Assembly: GCA_964552325.1 (NCBI GenBank)
Contig: CAZKHA010000044.1
Location: 1-22,832, forward strand
Origin: CAZKCK01 sp964552325
GTDB taxonomy: Bacteria; Bacteroidota; Bacteroidia; Bacteroidales; TTA-H9
Length of the DNA stretch: 22,832 nucleotides
Reading direction: 5' to 3'
Shown: positions 15,153 to 21,778 of the stretch, piece after piece
Layout: each line of letters begins with the position of its first letter
Position numbering within the stretch: position 1 is the stretch's first letter
The notes under the pieces: model-generated
Told to the model about the DNA's origin: nothing
Seen by the model: only the letters and a program-made list of their open reading frames with translations
Database searches by the model: none
Position numbers and translations under genes: made by a program

Positions 15153-16409
15153 ATGATACGCAAGATTTTTGGCACAGCAGGAACCCGGCTTTTAGCAGCT
15201 TTGGCAAGTTTTGCCATCCTGAGCATCAATGCTCGGCATTTAGGCCCTGAAGGCTTGGGGCAAATTAGCCTTTTGATAGTTGCATTGGCCATATTGGGTA
15301 ATGTAAGCAATTTAATAGGTGGTTCCGCTTTGGTGTATCTTGTACCCAGGTACAATGTTTTTCAATTGGTTAGCTTATCGTCTATTTGGGCAGCCATTAC
15401 TGCCCTTGGTGGAGGCTTTGTGTTACTAGGGCTCAAACTAATTCCAAAGGGTTACATTATAGACGTAATGGTTTTATCGTTCCTTTTGGCACTTATCAAC
15501 ATTAACCTGATGGTTTTATTGGGCAAAGAAAGGGTGAAAGCCTACAACCTTATTACATTGTTTCAGAACATCGCTACCGTAACGTTTTTGTTTATTTGGT
15601 TCGAAGCCCTGAATCATGGCACGGTACTTACCTTTGTTTTCATCCTATACCTATCCTACTCTACCACCTTACTGGTAAGCCTTATTCCTGTTTTGCCTTT
15701 TTTAAGAATCAGGCAAGTAAATGGTTTCGGGATGTTGATTCCGCGATTCTTAAAATTTGGAGGCTCCATTCAGGTTGCAGGATTGTTCCAAACGCTTAAC
15801 TACAGATTCAGTTACTTCCTGCTAAACAAATTCTTTGGCGGAGCCATGTTAGGAAGGTTCGACGCTGGCGTAAAGCTTTCGGAAGGGCTTTGGATGATTG
15901 GCAAAAGCATGGCTCTTGTTCAATACTCCCGCATAGCTAACGAAGGCGAAGATGAAGTTTCACGCACATTAACCATCGCTTTTTTTAAGATTAGCGCCGT
16001 AATAACATTGCTTGCAATTGGCGGTTTGTTGATGATTCCTACTAGTTTTTTCACCTTCTTTCTTGGCAAAGGTTTTGAAGAAATAAAATTCACCATAGCC
16101 TGTTTGGCTCCTGGAATTTTGGCCATAGCATCAGGTATGATTTTCAGCCACTACTTTTCGGGGATAGGCAAACCGCATTTCAACACCATGGGTTCGGCCA
16201 TAGGGTTGGCTATGATAAGCGCCATGGGTTACCTTCTCATTCCCAAGTATGGGTTGGCTGGTGCTGGGCTTGCCACCTCCATATCGTATATGGGTTCATT
16301 GGTGTATCAAATCGTTGCTTTTTGTTCATTAACAAAAACACCGCTAGCAGCTTTTGCTATCAATAACAACGACTTACTTGCTGCAAAGCAATTGTTTAAC
16401 AAGAAATGA
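15153..16409 (+). CDS. oligosaccharide flippase family protein (Wzx/MATE-like membrane protein)
   Basis: The 418-residue product is almost entirely hydrophobic, with about twelve predicted membrane helices by eye. Its start, with AALASFAILSINARHLGPEGLGQISLL at about residues 15-41 (seen in two overlapping parts), matches the first two helices of polysaccharide flippases, which move lipid-linked oligosaccharide from the inner to the outer leaflet. The G-A-G-L-A-T-S-I-S segment near residues 370-378 is also typical of these exporters. The neighbouring glycosyltransferase, formyltransferase-like protein and methyltransferase fit a cell-surface glycan assembly set. A specific substrate cannot be told. 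No terminator is seen after the stop at 16409. Confidence 0.87.
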   Translation: MIRKIFGTAGTRLLAALASFAILSINARHLGPEGLGQISLLIVALAILGNVSNLIGGSALVYLVPRYNVFQLVSLSSIWAAITALGGGFVLLGLKLIPKGYIIDVMVLSFLLALININLMVLLGKERVKAYNLITLFQNIATVTFLFIWFEALNHGTVLTFVFILYLSYSTTLLVSLIPVLPFLRIRQVNGFGMLIPRFLKFGGSIQVAGLFQTLNYRFSYFLLNKFFGGAMLGRFDAGVKLSEGLWMIGKSMALVQYSRIANEGEDEVSRTLTIAFFKISAVITLLAIGGLLMIPTSFFTFFLGKGFEEIKFTIACLAPGILAIASGMIFSHYFSGIGKPHFNTMGSAIGLAMISAMGYLLIPKYGLAGAGLATSISYMGSLVYQIVAFCSLTKTPLAAFAINNNDLLAAKQLFNKK

Positions 16410-16489
16410 TGAACTCCTAAGCTCCAGCCTTGTTACTACACATGCATGATGATTGTATCTCCAATGCCGTTTAAATATGGAGGTTTCTA

Positions 16490-16497
16490 TATCTTTG
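16490..16497 (+). promoter_or_regulatory. -7 element of the ccmF-like gene
   Basis: TATCTTTG (16490-16497) is a full match to TAnnTTTG; the -33 region is not clearly conserved (TGCCG around 16465-16469). Transcription would start near 16504, about 17 nt before the ATG at 16521. This argues that the upstream in-frame ATGs at 16446 and 16449 are not used. Confidence 0.6.
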
Positions 16498-16520
16498 CAA
16501 ACAATTTTAACCTAATATCT

Positions 16521-18914
16521 ATGAATATAGAATACATTGGAGAACACTTATTGCCCGGAATAATTGGCAAATTATCTTTATATGTTGCATTTGGCGCCTC
16601 AATCATAGCTTCTATACTCTATTTCCTCAACACAAAACATGCAAATAGCTCAAGCCCTGGAAAGCATAAGAATTTGGCAAGAACATTCTTTGTGGCGCAT
16701 GTGGCAGGTGTGTTAGTGGCGGGAGGTACATTATTCTTTATGATTGCCAAGCATTATTTTGAATACCAATACGTTTGGCAGTACACATCTAAAGACTTAC
16801 CGCTACAATACTTGATTTCGGCATTTTGGGCAGGGCAAGAGGGCAGCTTCTTAATCTGGACCATTTGGCAAGCCTTGTTAGGTCTTCTGCTAATGGTTAA
16901 AGCACGCGAATGGGAATCGAGTACCATGACGATATACAGCTTAGCTCAGGTATTTACCGTGGCAACCTTACTTGGTTTTGATTTGGGTTTTACTACCATT
17001 GGTAGAAGCCCATTTATGTTAGCACGTGAGCTTGTGGGCGATATTTCAGGAAGTATTTTTACTGACCCAAACTATTTAAAGATGCTTACCGATGGCAATG
17101 GATTAAACCCTTTGCTTGAAAACATCTGGATGACAACCCACCCTCCTGTTCTGTTCCTGGGATATGCATCTGTAGTAATTCCGTTTTGCTTTGTGGTAGC
17201 TGGATTATGGCAAAAGAAATACACTGAATGGATAAAACCAGCCCTACCCTATCTCGTTTTTGCTGTTTTAATACTGGGTATCGGTATTATTCTAGGCGGT
17301 ATGTGGGCTTATGTATCCCTTACTTTTGGTGGTTTCTGGGCATGGGATCCTGTTGAAAATGCCTCACTGGTTCCATGGTTGGTTTTGGTAGCGGCCCTTC
17401 ATTTTACCATTGTTGCCAAAAAACAAGCTAATGCCTTGTTGTTTGCAGCATTGTTTACGCCTATGGGATTTTTTATGGTGCTTTATGCCAGTTTCCTTAC
17501 ACGTAGCGGAATTTTGGGCGAAACAAGTGTGCACGCCTTTGGCGAAAACGGAATGTTGACTCAGTTGGTTGTAACGATGTTGGTCTTTTTGGCAATCCCG
17601 TTATACTTTATTATTAGAAGCTTAAAGAATCTCAAAATTAAGTCAGAAGAGAATACTTGGTCGAGGGAATTTTGGATGTTTGCCGGTGCATTGGTAGTGC
17701 TACTTTCGGCTTTTCAAATCACATTTGTAACCTCGGTTCCTGTTTGGAATAAGCTGTTCGGTTTTAATTTTGCCCCGCCTGTTGATGCGGTGCATTATTT
17801 CAACCGTTGGCAAATGCCTTTCGCTATTCTGATTACGCTATTTATTGGAGCCGCTAGCTATTTATGGTACAACACTACCGACATGAAAGTATTTGCACGC
17901 AAAGCCGGGCTCTCTGCAGGTATAGCATTAGGCTTAACAATTGTGATTGAATTGACGTTTGTACCGCTCAACCTCCTCTATTTCTTGTACTTGTTCGCTT
18001 CATTGTTTGCAATTATTGCATCAATTGATATCATGATAAAACTCTTCAGGAAATCAGTGAATGCCGGTGGCATGATTACGCACTTGGGATTTGGCATCTT
18101 TTTAGCCGGGGTACTTATAACGTTCTCTAATTCAACAACTATTTCGCATAACACCTCTGGATTCCATTTGGGTGACGAAAAAACCAATGCCGAAAACCAG
18201 GTTATGATAAAAGGCGATACCGTACCTATGGGCAACTACCAAGCTATCTATAGCAACAGGGAGGCCAAGGGGCGTGAAACGTTTTACACGATTGACTTTT
18301 ACCGGGCAATCAATGAAAATCAATTGGAAAAAGCCTTTACAGTAAAACCAAGCGTAAACCGCAACGAGCGGATGGGGAATGTTTACAACCCTTCTACCGA
18401 GAACTTTTGGAACCGTGATATTTACTCCTATATCTCGTTTGCCGAAGATAATCCGGGTTCTTTCCCAATTATTGATCAAACCGAGGCGCAGGTTGGCGAT
18501 ACGTTGCGAATGACCATGAGCTTGCTGGTGCTAGATAGTGTTTCTGTATTACCGAAAGCTGACAAAAAACGACCCGAAAGCATTGACCCAAGCAACATCA
18601 CGCTTACAGCGCATTTACGTTTGTTGGATATGCGCCTTGGGAAAATAGTAAAAACCCAAGCCTACTATATTGTGCAGAACAGCGAAGTAACACGCAGGGG
18701 TGGCTTAATACCTGAAGCTGGTTACCGCATTGTTTTTGAAGGTGTTTCAGAAAATCCTGGCAAGATTACTTTATCCGTTTTTGAAGATAAAATGGATTAT
18801 ATAGTGGTAAAAACCGTAATCAATCCGTATATCAATCTTGTTTGGGTTGGTGCATTCATTACCTTTCTTGGGTTAATTGTTACCATTCGCAAACGCTTGG
18901 TAATGGCTCGGTAA
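16521..18914 (+). CDS. ccmF: cytochrome c maturation heme lyase subunit, CcmF/CcsA type
   Basis: The 797-residue product is a multi-span membrane protein of the heme-handling family, which delivers heme to apocytochrome c on the periplasmic side. The tryptophan-rich WWD motif is seen as GGFWAWDPVENASLVPW at about residues 270-286. Other family features are AGQEGSFLIW (about 104-113), MTTHPPVLFLGY with a candidate heme-ligand His207 (204-215), and TRSGILGETSVHAF (327-340). A large soluble periplasmic segment lies at about 550-770, followed by a final membrane helix. Starting at 16446 would give 822 residues, but the -7 element lies between. No other ccm gene is in the window. Family sure; subtype less so. 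Confidence 0.9.
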   Translation: MNIEYIGEHLLPGIIGKLSLYVAFGASIIASILYFLNTKHANSSSPGKHKNLARTFFVAHVAGVLVAGGTLFFMIAKHYFEYQYVWQYTSKDLPLQYLISAFWAGQEGSFLIWTIWQALLGLLLMVKAREWESSTMTIYSLAQVFTVATLLGFDLGFTTIGRSPFMLARELVGDISGSIFTDPNYLKMLTDGNGLNPLLENIWMTTHPPVLFLGYASVVIPFCFVVAGLWQKKYTEWIKPALPYLVFAVLILGIGIILGGMWAYVSLTFGGFWAWDPVENASLVPWLVLVAALHFTIVAKKQANALLFAALFTPMGFFMVLYASFLTRSGILGETSVHAFGENGMLTQLVVTMLVFLAIPLYFIIRSLKNLKIKSEENTWSREFWMFAGALVVLLSAFQITFVTSVPVWNKLFGFNFAPPVDAVHYFNRWQMPFAILITLFIGAASYLWYNTTDMKVFARKAGLSAGIALGLTIVIELTFVPLNLLYFLYLFASLFAIIASIDIMIKLFRKSVNAGGMITHLGFGIFLAGVLITFSNSTTISHNTSGFHLGDEKTNAENQVMIKGDTVPMGNYQAIYSNREAKGRETFYTIDFYRAINENQLEKAFTVKPSVNRNERMGNVYNPSTENFWNRDIYSYISFAEDNPGSFPIIDQTEAQVGDTLRMTMSLLVLDSVSVLPKADKKRPESIDPSNITLTAHLRLLDMRLGKIVKTQAYYIVQNSEVTRRGGLIPEAGYRIVFEGVSENPGKITLSVFEDKMDYIVVKTVINPYINLVWVGAFITFLGLIVTIRKRLVMAR

Positions 18915-18938
18915 ACCTTTTATAAAACCTATATAAGG

Positions 18939-18974
18939 GTCCTGCTCAGGCTTTTGCTTTGGCAGGACTTTTTT
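18939..18974 (+). terminator. intrinsic terminator after the ccmF-like gene
   Basis: GTCCTGC (18939-18945) pairs perfectly with GCAGGAC (18962-18968). The stem can be extended by two G-U and two A-U pairs at the base, and it is followed at once by six T residues (18969-18974). It starts 24 nt after the stop codon, a textbook rho-independent terminator. Confidence 0.88.
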
Positions 18975-19028
18975 GTTTGAGCCAACGTGTGTAGTTCGCA
19001 CTTTGTGGTTTCATCTATTCGCTTTAAA

Positions 19029-19069
19029 CACAAGGTACACAAGGGTTTCGCAAGGGGCACAAGGGGTTT
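19029..19069. repeat. degenerate CACAAGG short tandem repeat
   Basis: Four back-to-back units read CACAAGGTA, CACAAGGGTTT, CGCAAGGGG and CACAAGGGGTTT, 9-12 nt each. Further partial copies (TTTGTGG, GTCTTTGTGGTTT) occur at about 19004-19010 and 19117-19129 in the other orientation. Similar cacaagg/cacaaag strings are often seen near GxxExxY genes in Bacteroidetes (from general recall), and a GxxExxY pseudogene follows at 19156. Function unknown. Confidence 0.6.
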
Positions 19070-19155
19070 CTGCAACAAAAATAGAATGGCTTTGTGAACG
19101 CAGTGCCTAATAGGTGTCTTTGTGGTTTATTCTTCTTGCTTTATTATACCCAAGG

Positions 19156-19538
19156 TTACAATACCCCATTAATCACCCGCCGTGTTCCATCCTTTAGTAA
19201 GGCAACATTAAAATTGATTAGCAAGCCCAATTTGCATCCCGAAAGTTTTAAATACGTTAACACCTGTGCAAAATGCACATCGTTGAGCGATTCAACCGCT
19301 TTCACTTCTACAATTAGTTTGTTCTCAACAATCAGATCAACCCTTTAGCCAACTTCTAAAACAACTTCCTCGTACATCACTGGCATCGGTTTCTGACGTT
19401 CAATGCGTAAACCTTGCTTTTTTAATTCATAACACAAGCAATGCTCATAAGCACTTTCTAGAAGGCCAGGTCCTAGAAACTTATGGACCTTTACCGCTAA
19501 ATCAAAAAAACAACTTTGGCTAGTTCATTCTCCGTCAT
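19156..19538 (-). pseudogene. GxxExxY-family protein, decayed by frameshift and nonsense codon
   Basis: Read on the minus strand, the start MTENELAKVV and, after a frame change, KVHKFLGPGLLESAYE, VENKLIVEVKAVESLNDVHF and LTYLKLSGCKLGLLINFN match the GxxExxY family (PD-(D/E)XK nuclease-like fold, function unknown). The G-x-x-E-x-x-Y signature GLLESAY is visible. Two lesions interrupt it. A run of seven T (plus-strand A7 at 19504-19510) shifts the frame by two bases between KVVF and DLAV, and TAA at 19345-19347 replaces the expected tyrosine in the EVG-Y-RVD segment. With both repaired the product would be about 126 residues, the usual family length. One lesion might be a sequencing error; two independent ones are less likely to be. 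Confidence 0.85.
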
Positions 19539-19592
19539 AACCACTTAAGGCTAAGCAACACAAACTCACATCAACAAAAAAGTGCGTTAAAC

Positions 19593-21278
19593 CTAATCCA
19601 TCAGCATCAAGCGAATGGTTTGCTTTTGGTTACCCGAAACAAGCGTACAGAAGTAAACACCGGCCTTCAATCCATCCGTTTGTAGCACCAACGATTGTGA
19701 TCCGGCGGTAAGCATACCCCAGTTTTGAGCACTTACCTTATTCCCAAACACATCCTGAATTAGCACGGTAAATTCTGCTGTTTTCTTCATATTAAACTTA
19801 AGCGTTGCTTGTTCCTTAAACGGATTAGGATAAACATAAGCTTCGCTGATATTTTCCTCATTCTTAGCCATGCCACTGGTTTCGACTGAAATACGGCCAT
19901 AATACACATCTTGCTCTTGGTTAAAGGTGCCACACCAGGCTAGATGTGCAGCTTCATTGGTTGAAACCATGTGGAAATAATCGCCCATTTTGTTTTGTTG
20001 TGGCCAGCCGATGCGTGAATCAAACGGCTCAGACAAGGCTACATTTGCTGACCATGTCAAGCCTTGGTCTAACGAATACGAATAGTACAGGGCGGAGCTT
20101 AAAAACCCGAATAGGTTAGCACGTGTATCGAGCCAAACCACATCGATGCGCCCGTTTGGAGCTACCGATAGGGTGCCAAACCATTGGTAATTGGATGTGC
20201 TTACATCATCATTAATACGAACCGGCGCACTCCAGCTTAAACCTCCATCGGTACTGCGGCTGAACATCACATCGGCGGGGTCGGTATTCGAAAGCCGGTC
20301 AACCGAGGCAAGCACATAAACGTTGCCTTTTCCCACTTCGGAATAATCAACGGCAATGTTGGCCTGGCCTGTAAGCCCAGCGGGATTTACATCTGACCAA
20401 CCCGAGAGTTCGCCATCCAGGAACACCTCCGAGGTAAAATCCCACGACACTGGGTTGAGGGGATCCATGGCAGTGCTTGATTTGGTAACCGTTATTACGC
20501 TTAAATCGTTGGCGCCAACCGTATAAAGCTCGCCATCAGGACTCACGGCTAAAGTACCCCAATGTGGTTGCCCATCCAGGGTGTAACAATCTTCGTAAAA
20601 CGAGCCCCTATCCGTTGATCGGGTAAAGGCCTTGGGGTTGCAGATGCTGTAATAATAAGTCCAAAAAGCATAAATATGCCCATCGCCCATGCCCCCCGAT
20701 TTATCGATTACCATCCATTGTTTGTCGCCGCCCAGGGCAAAGGTGCCGCCATCCCAGGTGGCCCCGCCATCGTAGCTCCTAAATACTTGGCAAGTATAAT
20801 TATCCAGTTCATCCTTGGTTAGGCTGTTGTAATAAAACGTTCCGGCAGAATCGGTATCCAGCACTGGGTCGGAACGAAAAATACCTGGATCAATAACACC
20901 CGGAAAGGTCCATGAATTGCCACCATTGGTGCTGTATCCATATCCAGCTTGGCGGAAACTGTTGTTTACGTTATCAAATTGCCTCCATCCTATCACCATG
21001 CGATCAGGGTTTTTGGGATCGATGCCTATGGAAGGCTCATTGGCAGCATCGCCCACAATATTCATCCCATTTGCATCTACATTAACCTGGGTGGTAAAAA
21101 ACTCAACACCCTTATAGGTGTAGGCTTTTGAGCGAGGATGCTTCGATAGGTCATCTTGAACATAGGGTTGTTCCATAACTTCGTGGTGCATAGCCGACTT
21201 AGCGGGTATGTTACCATTTCTTTGGGCATTTGCAGCTAGGGCAAGCACCATTACAACGCAAATAAGTACTAATTTCAT
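19593..21278 (-). CDS. secreted Asp-box beta-propeller protein with type IX sorting domain
   Basis: The 561-residue product starts with a signal peptide (MKLVLICVVMVLALAANAQ, residues 1-19). Five Asp-box repeats (S/T-x-D/N-x-G-x-x-W-like) lie at residues 116-123, 168-175, 221-228, 342-349 and 402-409, as in sialidase/BNR beta-propellers. The C-terminus from about residue 479 (YVYPNPF to the end, QTIRLMLMD) is a type IX/Por secretion C-terminal domain that sends the protein across the outer membrane. No R-I-P arginine motif or other sialidase active-site element is apparent, so enzyme activity is doubtful; adhesive or glycan-binding roles are possible. I chose the ATG at 21278 for the signal peptide; an upstream in-frame start at 21455 would precede the promoter. 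Confidence 0.88.
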   Translation of the reverse strand: MKLVLICVVMVLALAANAQRNGNIPAKSAMHHEVMEQPYVQDDLSKHPRSKAYTYKGVEFFTTQVNVDANGMNIVGDAANEPSIGIDPKNPDRMVIGWRQFDNVNNSFRQAGYGYSTNGGNSWTFPGVIDPGIFRSDPVLDTDSAGTFYYNSLTKDELDNYTCQVFRSYDGGATWDGGTFALGGDKQWMVIDKSGGMGDGHIYAFWTYYYSICNPKAFTRSTDRGSFYEDCYTLDGQPHWGTLAVSPDGELYTVGANDLSVITVTKSSTAMDPLNPVSWDFTSEVFLDGELSGWSDVNPAGLTGQANIAVDYSEVGKGNVYVLASVDRLSNTDPADVMFSRSTDGGLSWSAPVRINDDVSTSNYQWFGTLSVAPNGRIDVVWLDTRANLFGFLSSALYYSYSLDQGLTWSANVALSEPFDSRIGWPQQNKMGDYFHMVSTNEAAHLAWCGTFNQEQDVYYGRISVETSGMAKNEENISEAYVYPNPFKEQATLKFNMKKTAEFTVLIQDVFGNKVSAQNWGMLTAGSQSLVLQTDGLKAGVYFCTLVSGNQKQTIRLMLMD

Positions 21279-21326
21279 GAGGGTAAAATTTGAGAACGCA
21301 ATAGGTTTAGATTTGTAAATGCTGAA

Positions 21327-21334
21327 CAAAGATA
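21327..21334 (-). promoter_or_regulatory. -7 element of the Asp-box protein gene
   Basis: On the minus strand TATCTTTG (21327-21334) fully matches TAnnTTTG; no clear -33 TTTG is seen 19 nt upstream. Transcription would start near 21320, about 40 nt before the ATG at 21278. This supports the downstream start and excludes the 59-residue N-terminal extension. Confidence 0.6.
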
Positions 21335-21698
21335 TACTATAAAACGAACATAGCGGTAAGTGAAGAAAGCAATAAGCCCGATTTATACAGCGTCTTGCTA
21401 CCCAAACAGCATTCTGTTGAGCACTATTCCGGGCAAAAACGCCAAACCTAAACATTGAGGCTTATTCGTTAACTTAGCCTTTAACACCCACGGGCGTATA
21501 GCAAGATTGCCCAGGCCTTGAAACCATAAACTCTTAAGAAACATAAACCGTGACGGGTTTGATTATAGGTGAATAGTAACCAAAAAAAGCAAGCTAAGCC
21601 TTTAAAAATCAATGACTAGTTTTGTAATGGCCAACTCGACGGATGAAAGTTCATGCCGGAATATTCTAATTATATAGAACGGTAAAAGCTTAAATTGC
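21335..21698. other. intergenic region without a recognisable gene
   Basis: This ~360-nt stretch between two divergent genes shows no convincing ORF, RNA gene or repeat. A weak hairpin (AAACC at 21545-21549 with GGTTT at 21556-21560, no T-run) and a stray TAGTTTTG (21617-21624, plus strand) are visible, but neither is strong enough to call. Both neighbouring genes appear to have promoters in its flanks. Confidence 0.6.
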
Positions 21699-21706
21699 TA
21701 CCTTTG
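21699..21706 (+). promoter_or_regulatory. -7 element of the gene at the right edge
   Basis: TACCTTTG (21699-21706) is identical to the rpsL -7 element. The -33 region is not clearly conserved. Transcription would start near 21713, leaving a leader of about 65 nt before the ATG at 21779. Confidence 0.55.
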
Positions 21707-21778
21707 TTTTGTAAGCAAGCCCCGCTGAAAGCAGATTTATTGGTGTTTTTTCCATATTAATTGCTCCCACTCCCAATT

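Noticed and set aside
19029..19069. Possible CRISPR array
   Set aside because: The units are only 9-12 nt, degenerate and without spacers of regular length; no cas gene is near.
19094..19348. An 84-codon open frame on the plus strand
   Set aside because: It lies opposite the GxxExxY remnant; the minus-strand reading gives a recognisable family and this one does not.
21279..21455. A 59-residue N-terminal extension of the Asp-box protein
   Set aside because: The -7 element at 21327-21334 lies inside it, and a proper signal peptide starts at the ATG at 21278.
21545..21560. AAACC/GGTTT hairpin as a terminator
   Set aside because: The stem is 5 bp with no following T-run, and it is not just downstream of either neighbouring gene.
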